Shown piece by piece: positions 8,181-15,823 of a stretch of 33,986 nucleotides of DNA. The notes beneath the pieces were generated by a model, which searched no databases, was not told the DNA's origin, and saw only the letters and a program-made list of their open reading frames with translations. The DNA is from an uncultured Clostridia bacterium. GTDB lineage: Bacteria > Bacillota > Clostridia > Oscillospirales > CAG-272. Numbering within the stretch: position 1 is the first letter of the stretch; the number at the start of each line of letters is the position of its first letter. Where the stretch lies: the NCBI GenBank assembly GCA_947586625.1, contig CANPXS010000012.1:1-33986 (forward strand), written 5' to 3'. Position numbers and translations under genes: made by a program.

Positions 8181-9324
8181 TCATTTTTTCCATTTTCTTG
8201 TATATTTCTTCATTTTCATATACTTTTTCGATTCGGCAGATTCTTTTGAATTTACGCCTTTATTCAAAACGAAAACATCCTTGAATTTTCGACCAATGGC
8301 GATATTTACATATCTCGCAGCATAAGACATATTCGACAATCCGCAAACCAAGGAATCACAATTTGCGAGCGTATAAATGTCACGCAAGGCTTCAAGTCCT
8401 AATTTGTAATGATGCAGGGGCCGGTCATTTAAAGTTGTTTGGACTCCGTTGTGGTCGTCACTACGAAATGCATTCTTGTAATACAGCAGTTTGTTTTTAA
8501 ACTCTTTCCTGAACAGCTCCAAAATGTTTGCATCATCTGTAGCCAGGAATATTTTTTTATAATTTCCATCTGCATACACTTGCTTTGCGGTTTCAAGATA
8601 CTCTTCCGGCGTTACCACGATCGGATGTTCCTTTATACCCAAGTTAAAGTCAGTGCCGCGGGCGTGAACAGCCAATATAGTACCCCCCCCCCGCAAAAAT
8701 TTCGTTGACTTGGTCTTCAATATATTCTTTTGTTTTTTGATTCAAACGAATATATTTATTATATAGGTTTGCCAATCTTTCAATTTCTTGCTGATCTACA
8801 CAATAAGGAGCAAACATGTCCGGAGCCTGTTCCAGAAAGATCCAGCTGTTCCTTAAACTGGGGTTTATATCAAAGACTCTAACTACATTTCTATAATCCT
8901 CGATTTCCCCGGAACAGATGTTAGCAACCGGCTCAAAATAATATTCAAATACGTTCCGGGTAACCGGATCCATGCCGGGATCATAATATACGGATTTAGT
9001 TCCCCACTCGACCACAGGGATCATTCTCAAAGAAGACGGAAAAATCAGACTATATAATGTATAACGCAGCAAGGCGGCAATGCCACCGGCATTTTTACTA
9101 ACATCTTTTTTGTTATGCGGAACGAAATAGCATATATGATATATAAACTTATCCGGATATTTTTCTCCTTTATGTTCAAACAGAACAGATGCACAATCGT
9201 CTACTTCATAATACCCTTTTATCAGTTTCTGGTAATTTGGATCTTTATTGCTTTTAATACACCTCGCGATCGCATAAAGTCTGTCGCTTTTTTTTATCAT
9301 GTTTTTGATTCTTTTGCCTAGCAT
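8181..9324 (-). pseudogene. fucosyltransferase-like gene, copy A, split by a G10 tract
   Basis: Homologue of the intact gene at 6667-7797, but read as two pieces: 8650-9324 (224 residues, N-terminal) and 8181-8720 (C-terminal, in another frame). The break is a ten-G run at 8683-8692. Before it the protein reads NEIFAGGG; after it, in the other frame, TILAVHARGTDF continues exactly as in copy B (SILAVHIRGTDF). A tract length divisible by three, such as nine G, would restore one open frame of about 380 residues. Motifs otherwise intact are HARGTDF, IFLATDD and CGLSNMSYAARY, those of GT23/O-fucosyltransferase-type enzymes. So this is better seen as a gene in the off phase than as a decayed one. 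A GGTGAGAAG site precedes ATG 9324. Confidence 0.88.
8683..8692 (-). repeat. G10 homopolymer in fucosyltransferase copy A
   Basis: Ten G on the coding strand in the context TTTTGC-G10-TACTAT. Copy B has only five G at the same place (GATGGGGGATCA, near 7160) and is in frame. The longer run in copy A has therefore arisen or expanded at a site inside an otherwise conserved protein segment. Confidence 0.85.
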
Positions 9325-9393
9325 CTACTTCTCACCCCTACTTTGTTTTTGGATCGTCATATACTCACGCTTCATAAAGACAGCGCAATACAG

Positions 9394-10392
9394 TCACCGC
9401 CACCTGCTCCATGCATCCACATTATCCGTGTATGGTTCTGCCTTTCTAAGTATCCGCCGTCTCAGCTTCCTTGCCCGATCATTGAGGAACAAAAGAGCGC
9501 TGTAACCGTAAACTGCCGCCGCCGGAACACGGCGAGCATCCGGAAGGATTCTGCGGACCTCGTCAAAATAGTTGCCGCATTGACAGCGTATATAAGATCG
9601 GTTCGGGTCGTTCAGCTTACGATTTATTCTTTTTACCGAGAAATCGGTCAGGGAGTGCGTCATGACTTTTCTGATCGTCCAAACACACGGCACAAGTCCT
9701 ACTATATTGAATGCAACATACGTCATGCGGGCCCGAAATATCTTAGTCTTGTCCTCCATTAAAAAGTACGCGATCGTGTGGTAATAGACCTCCTCCCGCG
9801 GATAGAGTACAGCTGGTTCCGCACCGGTCACGGGATAGACCTGCTTCAGCACTTCGACAACCTTGCCGAAAAGCTCCTTTGTAAAAAACGTACCCTCGAC
9901 CTGCGCCGATACGACCTCGGACATATCACATCCAAAATAACGGCAAATATCGGAAACCACCGGATCGTGCAGCGCTTTTTCCTGATGCATCCAACGCACA
10001 CGAGACCGGAGAAACTCATAATTAAAACCGCAGGGATATGCTGAGATCATGTCGTACAGCCCCGATCTGACAAACTCTTCGTTGCTTGCAGTCAGTACAA
10101 AATACTCAAAGTCTGCCCTGGACGCTATATATTCGTAATTTGCAACATGAGTGTGTACAATGTTGTAATATGCGGTGTCCAACCGATTTTCGTTGATATA
10201 AACATTCCCAAAGTCGTTCGCAATTTGACTAAACTGTTCCTCTGACATCGCAGTGCCAGTATAGTCAAACTTTTTGCTAAGATGTAGTACGATGGCACAA
10301 TTCGGATTAAAGTGGTTTATGTTGATGATCTGATCAACGATAACCTCAAACTTTTCATGCACAGGGATTGAAAATACGACAGAGTATTTCAT
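9394..10392 (-). CDS. putative GT14-like (core-2/I-branching type) glycosyltransferase, copy A
   Basis: Predicted glycosyltransferase of 332 residues. The N-terminal part (SIPVHEKFEVIVDQIININ, then IVLHLSKKF) and the later FEYFVLTASNEEFVRSG resemble bacterial members of the core-2/I-branching family, in which that acidic stretch is near the active site. No DXD motif is evident, which is usual for GT14. The basic C-terminus (RARKLRRRILRK) may contact the membrane. It is followed 69 bases later by a fucosyltransferase-like gene. Its last 75 codons recur in damaged form at 7871-8098, upstream of a second fucosyltransferase-like gene. Family assignment is from pattern recognition only; a simple hypothetical glycosyltransferase would be the cautious name. 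Confidence 0.7.
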   Translation of the reverse strand: MKYSVVFSIPVHEKFEVIVDQIININHFNPNCAIVLHLSKKFDYTGTAMSEEQFSQIANDFGNVYINENRLDTAYYNIVHTHVANYEYIASRADFEYFVLTASNEEFVRSGLYDMISAYPCGFNYEFLRSRVRWMHQEKALHDPVVSDICRYFGCDMSEVVSAQVEGTFFTKELFGKVVEVLKQVYPVTGAEPAVLYPREEVYYHTIAYFLMEDKTKIFRARMTYVAFNIVGLVPCVWTIRKVMTHSLTDFSVKRINRKLNDPNRSYIRCQCGNYFDEVRRILPDARRVPAAAVYGYSALLFLNDRARKLRRRILRKAEPYTDNVDAWSRWR

Positions 10393-10622
10393 CTGTTAAC
10401 TTGTATGATGTATTTATAACCAAATACACCACTTTTCCTTTCTTTTGATTGATATTGTCAACTCAGATACGGTGGACCTTTGGTTTTGTTCGGCAGCTTT
10501 TATCTGAATTATTTATAAGACGAATGTTGTCAGTTCAATGTGAAAACAATGGTCATGATTCTGAAATGTATTTTTATTCATTATGGGCAAATAATATTTA
10601 TAGGGACTGTCTCATCTCTCAT

Positions 10623-11738
10623 TTATGTAAAAGTGGCATACTTTCCTAACACTTCTACAGATTCCGTGCAGAAAGAATTTATTTGTGTTATCAAATATCC
10701 GTATGAAAGTAGACTCACCATATAGGATACCACCTTGGTACTGCTCTCTTTGTAGCACTTAATTATGGACGGAATCAAAGCTAACATAATCGGATGGAAA
10801 AACAACAACATTCTATACATTACGGAAATGTTTAATTGAAGGGGAATACATATTATTCCCACAGGAAGAGCCAATATTAGGATCTCATTAAATTTTGACA
10901 ACTGTTTTAGCTGTTTCATTTTTACAAGTCCTAACATAGAAAACACTATTATTGCTAAATCCATACCCCAAGCTACGGAAGATTCGCCAACATATACGCT
11001 CTTGTCTGTCCCAAGCGCAAGTCTGTTTATTATTCCAAACATTGCGATTGTCAATATAATACCTAAACAAATTAAAGTGAAAAGCAAGGATTTTTTATAA
11101 CCGTTCCAGTGAGATACTATAAATACAACCATAAAAACCGGAAACATTATTACGGCACTTACATGAAAACTTGCTGCACACAATATGATAATTCCAGCTT
11201 TTATCCAGCTTTTTTTATACATGGCGAACAATGAAAACAGTGCAATAGATATACTGATCGACATTCTTAGTGTATTAAACTGTGACATTAATATCATAAG
11301 TCCGATAAAAACAGGAAACAAATAATTGGTTTTCAAGTAAACTTTCTTATAAAACCCGACTATTAGTATAAACGTCAACGTATGCCAAATCCATAACATA
11401 AATCTATATTCGGACGTTAACTGTCTGACGATCCACACTGCAAAAGAATATCCCGGTTCAAATGTAGAAACTTCCGTCATAAAGTGTTTTAGTGTGCAGT
11501 CAGCTCCGGTAAAATTAACATAATAAGCATAAGCGTCCTTAGCGCCCTTTCCGGGCATAAAAGACTTAGAAACAGCAAAAATAATATAAATCAAATATGC
11601 TGCGAAAACCAATATTCCTTGTGTGGAAATATAAAGCCAGCGCTGTTCATATACGTCAACTGTATTTTTTTCTTTTCTCAGATATGGTGAAATCAATAAT
11701 GTCATTGCTGCAAGAACAGCAACATACGGCAATGCCAT
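10623..11738 (-). CDS. wzy: EpsG-like polysaccharide polymerase (Wzy)
   Basis: Polytopic membrane protein of 371 residues with about ten to twelve hydrophobic segments, matching the EpsG family, the Wzy-type polymerases that join repeat units on the outer membrane leaflet side of the cell membrane. Family features include a polar loop with DAYAYYVNF and FEPGYSFAVWIVRQL near residues 68-105, and LRMSISISIALFSLFAMYK, the helix with conserved Arg that follows FNTLR in EpsG proteins. A GGAGG site lies five bases upstream of ATG 11738. It is the only polymerase candidate in the window. Strongly AT-rich, as usual for serotype-specific polymerases. Confidence 0.85.
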   Translation of the reverse strand: MALPYVAVLAAMTLLISPYLRKEKNTVDVYEQRWLYISTQGILVFAAYLIYIIFAVSKSFMPGKGAKDAYAYYVNFTGADCTLKHFMTEVSTFEPGYSFAVWIVRQLTSEYRFMLWIWHTLTFILIVGFYKKVYLKTNYLFPVFIGLMILMSQFNTLRMSISISIALFSLFAMYKKSWIKAGIIILCAASFHVSAVIMFPVFMVVFIVSHWNGYKKSLLFTLICLGIILTIAMFGIINRLALGTDKSVYVGESSVAWGMDLAIIVFSMLGLVKMKQLKQLSKFNEILILALPVGIICIPLQLNISVMYRMLLFFHPIMLALIPSIIKCYKESSTKVVSYMVSLLSYGYLITQINSFCTESVEVLGKYATFT

Positions 11739-11759
11739 TTTTACCTCCAGAATTTCATT

Positions 11760-12905
11760 TTAGTAAAATAAATTTATATATCCTGAACTGCTCGTCGATA
11801 GATAGTACTTGTCCCGTGCATATTTCACGGTTTTTATTCTCATTTCATCGAACCGCCCGGCTGCCTTGATCTCTGCCAGACCCTTGACAGTCTTTATAAA
11901 AGCATCCTGTTCCTCAAGCGGCAGAGCATACCCGCACCCGTTTTCCTCTAAATCGAGCCACGGCGTTCTGTCGCTTATGACCGGAACGCAGCCGGCAGCC
12001 AAAGCCTCATATATCACATGCCCGTAATTTTCCCCTTTTGTCGGGAAGAAAAATGCGTCATAATTTGACAGCACATCTATCACTTTTTCGGAATTTACTT
12101 CGCCGCAGTAACGATAATGAATATTCTTCGGCAAGTTTTCAAGAAGATTTCTGCACTTGCCCCAATACTCCTCGTTTTCCGCCGTACCGTAAACGTCAAA
12201 AATGATTTCTTTGTCAGTTATGCAATTCAATATTTGCGCGCAATATTCCAAGTTTTTTTTGGGGGAAACCCTCGACAAAAATACAAGTTTCAAAACTTCA
12301 TTTTTCTTGGCCTCGCAGGTCTGTATTTTGGCGATTTGAACGTCAAAATCGACTTTCCTCGGCAGATCCTCTGCGATGATATATTCTTTGATCGTATTGC
12401 CGAGAGCTGCCTTTGCTTCCTCATGCTCCAGTTCGGAAGTGAACGACCAGACAATATTTTTGAATAAGCCCAAATACTTAAAAACGAATAAAAATGCTCT
12501 CTTTTTTAATGATTTCGATGAAATAGCCGCCTTTGAAAATATGCCCATCGGCGCCACATAGAACCTTTGTGATTTATTGAATTTATGTAAAAGAATCGCA
12601 TTTATAGTGCAGCCGCAAAAAAGTCCGCAGGCATAAACTGTACCGAAATCAGCCGAATATTTTTTTATCGATTTAATATTATAGTCCTTCGGAGGCAGAT
12701 ACATCACGTTCGCGTTTCCGACACGGATCCACTTGTGAGTTTCAATATCGTAGCTGTCGGCGCTGCCCATATCGCGGTTCTGTGTGAGGATATATATATC
12801 ATTTTTGTCGCCGAACGCATCGACGATATTCATCACAGTCCGCTGCGGTCCGCCGGAACGAAAACCGGGATAGTAATACGGATTTAGAAATAAAACTTTC
12901 GACAT
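11760..12905 (-). CDS. GT4 glycosyltransferase
   Basis: Retaining GT-B glycosyltransferase, 381 residues. The N-terminus KVLFLNPYYYPGFRSGGPQRTV has the Gly-Gly-Pro-Gln variant seen in many capsule GT4 proteins. The C-terminal domain has LVFLSRVSPKKNLEYCAQIL, FDVYGTAE, the EX7E motif ENYGHVIYE and the following ALAAGCVPVISD. Cytosolic or membrane-associated; adds one sugar to the lipid-linked repeat. An A8 run directly after five C (12253-12265) lies in the SPKKNL region but the frame is intact. It lies 24 bases after the O-acetyltransferase and 21 bases before the polymerase gene. Confidence 0.9.
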   Translation of the reverse strand: MSKVLFLNPYYYPGFRSGGPQRTVMNIVDAFGDKNDIYILTQNRDMGSADSYDIETHKWIRVGNANVMYLPPKDYNIKSIKKYSADFGTVYACGLFCGCTINAILLHKFNKSQRFYVAPMGIFSKAAISSKSLKKRAFLFVFKYLGLFKNIVWSFTSELEHEEAKAALGNTIKEYIIAEDLPRKVDFDVQIAKIQTCEAKKNEVLKLVFLSRVSPKKNLEYCAQILNCITDKEIIFDVYGTAENEEYWGKCRNLLENLPKNIHYRYCGEVNSEKVIDVLSNYDAFFFPTKGENYGHVIYEALAAGCVPVISDRTPWLDLEENGCGYALPLEEQDAFIKTVKGLAEIKAAGRFDEMRIKTVKYARDKYYLSTSSSGYINLFY

Positions 12906-12929
12906 CTGAGCATCCTTTGCTTAAAGATT

Positions 12930-13496
12930 CTATCCATCATTTTCTCTTTCTTTAATAATCCTTGCAGGCAAGCCGCCAACAACTGTTCTGGGGGGAACAT
13001 CTTTGTTTACATAAGCGTTGGCAGCTACAACGCAACCACTGTGTAAAATAATATTTCCTGTAACAACTGCGCCTGTATAAACGGTCACGTTGTCCTCGAC
13101 TATAGGAATACCGGCTCTCGTCGAATCAGCGCCAGCAGCGCCTAACATTATACCGGGATAACATGTAAAATTGTCCCCAATACTTTGACAATTCAGAAAT
13201 ACTCCGTCGCCGTGAACGATATTCAAGCCTTTCCCCACAGGCATATTGGCGTTAGCGTGTATCCCATACTTATATTCATAATGACGTTCTATGAGGTACA
13301 CAATAAGACCAAGTGTGTATTTTTTCAATCTCGATTTTTTGCAGGATTGGAGCAATCTAAACCAAACCTGATACGGCAATGCATTCCCTTGAGGTATAAC
13401 CATAGTTTTCAAAAATGCTGCTATCGTTACCCCCCCCGCACATTTCTCAAAATCACTCTTAATATACTCAATAGTACTGATTTTATGGGAGCACAT
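12930..13496 (-). CDS. serine-acetyltransferase-like O-acetyltransferase with G8 tract near the start
   Basis: Hexapeptide-repeat acetyltransferase, 188 residues, similar to the C-terminal part of serine O-acetyltransferases; in capsule loci such proteins usually O-acetylate sugars using acetyl-CoA. The beta-helix runs from about residue 85 (GLNIVHGDGVFLN, IGDNFTCYPG) to DVPPRTVVGGLPARII, the classic end of this fold. A run of eight G on the coding strand (13430-13437) encodes CAGGV around residue 20. With eight G the frame is open, so the gene reads as on. Seven or ten G would give TAA immediately after the tract; nine would stop about 24 codons later. It starts three bases after capG. Confidence 0.87.
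   Translation of the reverse strand: MCSHKISTIEYIKSDFEKCAGGVTIAAFLKTMVIPQGNALPYQVWFRLLQSCKKSRLKKYTLGLIVYLIERHYEYKYGIHANANMPVGKGLNIVHGDGVFLNCQSIGDNFTCYPGIMLGAAGADSTRAGIPIVEDNVTVYTGAVVTGNIILHSGCVVAANAYVNKDVPPRTVVGGLPARIIKERENDG
13430..13437 (-). repeat. G8 homopolymer in the O-acetyltransferase gene
   Basis: Eight G on the coding strand in the context ATGTGC-G8-TAACG, about 60 bases after the start codon. The tract is in frame at this length. Losing one G creates TAA directly after the run, and gaining one leads to an early stop, so any single-base slip gives a short peptide. Confidence 0.75.
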
Positions 13497-13499
13497 GCT

Positions 13500-14675
13500 T
13501 TAATCTTTCCTCCACACCATCTTATTGACAACGCCAACGTAGGACTGAATAATTTTAACCACCTTATCGCTGACGTTTATGTCCGTATAATCCGGCACAG
13601 GCACAGCGCCGCCGAAGGGCTCATTCTTCACCATCTCCACGGCCGTATCGACCGCCTGGAGCAGTCCCTTTGTATCTATCCCTGACAGGATAAAGCACGC
13701 CTTGTCCAGCGCTTCGGGGCGCTCGGTCGAGGTGCGGATGCAGACTGCCGGGATCGGATGCCCGATACTCGCGAAAAAGCTCGACTCCTCCGGCAGCGTC
13801 CCACTGTCGGACACGACGCAGAAAGCGTTCATTTGCAGGCAGTTGTAATCGTGGAAACCGAGCGGCTCGTGCTGAATGACGCGGCTGTCAAGCTTAAATC
13901 CGCTCGCTTCCAGCCGTTTTTTCGATCGAGGGTGGCAGGAATAGAGAATCGGCAGGTCGTACTTTTCCGCCATCTGATTGATCGCAGTGAACAGGCTCGT
14001 AAAATTCTTCTCGGTGTCGATGTTTTCCTCGCGGTGCGCGGAGAGCAGGATGTATTTGCCGCTTTCAAGCCCGAGACGGGCGAGAATGTCGCTCTTTTGG
14101 ATCGCGTCAAGGTTTGCGGTCAGCACCTCCGCCATCGGCGAGCCGGTCACATAGGTGCGCTCCTTCGGCAGACCGCAGTCGGCAAGGTAGCGGCGGGCGT
14201 GCTCGGAATATGCGAGGTTGACGTCGCTGATTATGTCCACGATCCGGCGGTTTGTTTCCTCCGGCAGACACTCGTCCTTGCAACGGTTTCCCGCCTCCAT
14301 GTGGAAGATTGGAATATGCAGACGCTTTGCACCGATCACAGACAGACACGAATTGGTGTCGCCAAGGACAAGAACTGCATCGGGCTTCAGCTCGACCATC
14401 GCTTTATAGCTTGCGGATATGATATTCCCCATCGTCTCGCCGAGGTCTGCGCCGACCGCGTCGAGATACAGCTCCGGGTCGTCAAGACCCAGATCCTTGA
14501 AGAACACGCCGTTGAGATTGTAGTCGAAATTCTGCCCGGTGTGGACTAAGATCGTATCGAAATATTTGCGGCACTTCTTGATGACCGCGGCAAGGCGGAT
14601 TATTTCCGGCCGCGTGCCGACGATGATCATCAGCTTGATTTTGCCGTTGTTTTGAAAATGAACGCTTGCAGCCAT
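13500..14675 (-). CDS. capG: UDP-N-acetyl-L-fucosamine synthase CapG (FnlC), UDP-GlcNAc 2-epimerase family
   Basis: Third enzyme of UDP-L-FucNAc synthesis, 391 residues, performing the final C2 epimerisation. It carries the epimerase family signatures MIIVGTRPEIIRLAAV, LVHTGQNFDYN, VLGDTNSCLS, HMEAGNRC and PEETNRRIVDIISD, then SAHREENID and SDSGTLPEES. Length and motifs agree with CapG/FnlC rather than the housekeeping WecB because of the CapE/CapF context. It is separated from capF by the inserted acyltransferase gene and is GC-rich compared with its AT-rich neighbours on both sides. Start ATG 14675. Confidence 0.94.
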   Translation of the reverse strand: MAASVHFQNNGKIKLMIIVGTRPEIIRLAAVIKKCRKYFDTILVHTGQNFDYNLNGVFFKDLGLDDPELYLDAVGADLGETMGNIISASYKAMVELKPDAVLVLGDTNSCLSVIGAKRLHIPIFHMEAGNRCKDECLPEETNRRIVDIISDVNLAYSEHARRYLADCGLPKERTYVTGSPMAEVLTANLDAIQKSDILARLGLESGKYILLSAHREENIDTEKNFTSLFTAINQMAEKYDLPILYSCHPRSKKRLEASGFKLDSRVIQHEPLGFHDYNCLQMNAFCVVSDSGTLPEESSFFASIGHPIPAVCIRTSTERPEALDKACFILSGIDTKGLLQAVDTAVEMVKNEPFGGAVPVPDYTDINVSDKVVKIIQSYVGVVNKMVWRKD

Positions 14676-14785
14676 TATTTAATTCCTATATTACAAGATT
14701 ACTCTATTTTGAAATTGTATTTATATCTAAAAATGATTGCTTAAACTTTTCTTCGATCCTGTCAATGATACAGATCATTTTTTTA

Positions 14786-15823
14786 TCAATAAGCTTTTGC
14801 CTTAATATGTCTATTACAGCTCCGATTAAAAACACTGCCGCGATTACTACCGCAGAATATGCTAAGAATGTACCCCCCCCCCGCCACATAATACGAGTCT
14901 GCGTTTACCAACCTGTTCCATAGCAATCCTCTTGTATACGGAGCTTCGTGGAACAGGTAAATCCCAAAAGTATAACTTGCTACCTTGTTCACAAAAGTAT
15001 TAACACCGATTTTTAAATTAACAAACAGATAAAACAATGCGGAAACCAAAAGAGGCTCAATTATAATGCTTGTCATTGAAAAGAATTTTCTTAATATTAC
15101 AGCGCCCGAATTTGAAAAAATATTGTATTCCAGTACGCCGTTTAATAGCAACAGTACAATGACAGCAACACCGGACAGCAGCAATTTCGACTTTTTTGGA
15201 GCTTTATTGTAAAGCTTAAAATAACCGCCTAACAGGTAGAAAAAAACTGCTTTTTCCAAATCGTGAAGGGCTGACCCGAGCTCTCCCAGAAGCAATCCGA
15301 ATATTCCGATTGTTACAATTACGGTTATGTAACCGTTTCGGTTAAGAGATAAAACAAACGAATTTATACTCTTGCTGAACAATATAAGTGCCGCATATGC
15401 CGTCACAAACCACCAAAGACTGCCCGTAAGCGGAACACATATCGTTTGCAAAATAAGCAAAATCAAATCACTTTTGCTCCCGTAAGCATAGCCGCATACC
15501 GTTATCCCCAAAATCATGATAACAACGGATAGCGATGCATAAAACAGAACTTCGGATATAATCTTTTTTATAGAAGGTGTATCTTTTTTTACGACGGTAA
15601 AATATCCTGTTATTGCGAAAAAGATCCCCACGCCTATCTGCCCTAAAAGGCAGCTTGAAGTCAGAAATTTTAATGCCATCGAACCTGTTGCCAATGTTTC
15701 ATATGCATTTACCTGACCCACATGCATTACGGCGAAGTTAACATAATGGCTTGCTATGATCATAAGCATCGATACTATTCGCAAAAGTTCAATATTTGAA
15801 CTTCGTTGTTTCGCGGTATTCAT
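14786..15823 (-). CDS. OafA-like membrane acyltransferase (acyltransferase-3 family), frame broken at a G10 tract
   Basis: Integral membrane O-acyltransferase, normally about ten helices, decorating the sugar unit with acetyl or another acyl group. The N-terminal SNIELLRIVSMLMI and ASHY contain the Arg and His expected for the active site. I chose ATG 15823, overlapping the capF stop; the longer upstream frame lies inside capF. The coding strand has a ten-G run (14873-14882) near the end. As read, the frame shifts after VAGGG and stops at 14786, giving 345 residues with a nonsense tail. With a tract length divisible by three, for example nine, the frame continues to 14704 and adds TFLAYSAVVIAAVFLIGAV, a last membrane helix, and a charged tail (about 372 residues). 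So the sequenced form looks switched off or truncated. Confidence 0.88.
   Translation of the reverse strand: MNTAKQRSSNIELLRIVSMLMIIASHYVNFAVMHVGQVNAYETLATGSMALKFLTSSCLLGQIGVGIFFAITGYFTVVKKDTPSIKKIISEVLFYASLSVVIMILGITVCGYAYGSKSDLILLILQTICVPLTGSLWWFVTAYAALILFSKSINSFVLSLNRNGYITVIVTIGIFGLLLGELGSALHDLEKAVFFYLLGGYFKLYNKAPKKSKLLLSGVAVIVLLLLNGVLEYNIFSNSGAVILRKFFSMTSIIIEPLLVSALFYLFVNLKIGVNTFVNKVASYTFGIYLFHEAPYTRGLLWNRLVNADSYYVAGGGYILSIFCGSNRGSVFNRSCNRHIKAKAY
14873..14882 (-). repeat. G10 homopolymer in the OafA-like gene
   Basis: Ten consecutive G on the coding strand in the context GTGGC-G10-TACATT. The full-length frame needs a multiple of three G; ten puts the ribosome in the wrong frame and loses the last membrane helix. 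A classic slipped-strand contingency site if real; homopolymer sequencing error is the alternative. Confidence 0.85.

Noticed and set aside
12253..12265. A8 next to C5 in a GT4 gene as another phase-variable tract; similar A8 runs at about 19062-19069 and 9288-9295
   Set aside because: All are in frame, of a length common in AT-rich genes and made of ordinary Lys codons; no evidence of frame loss.
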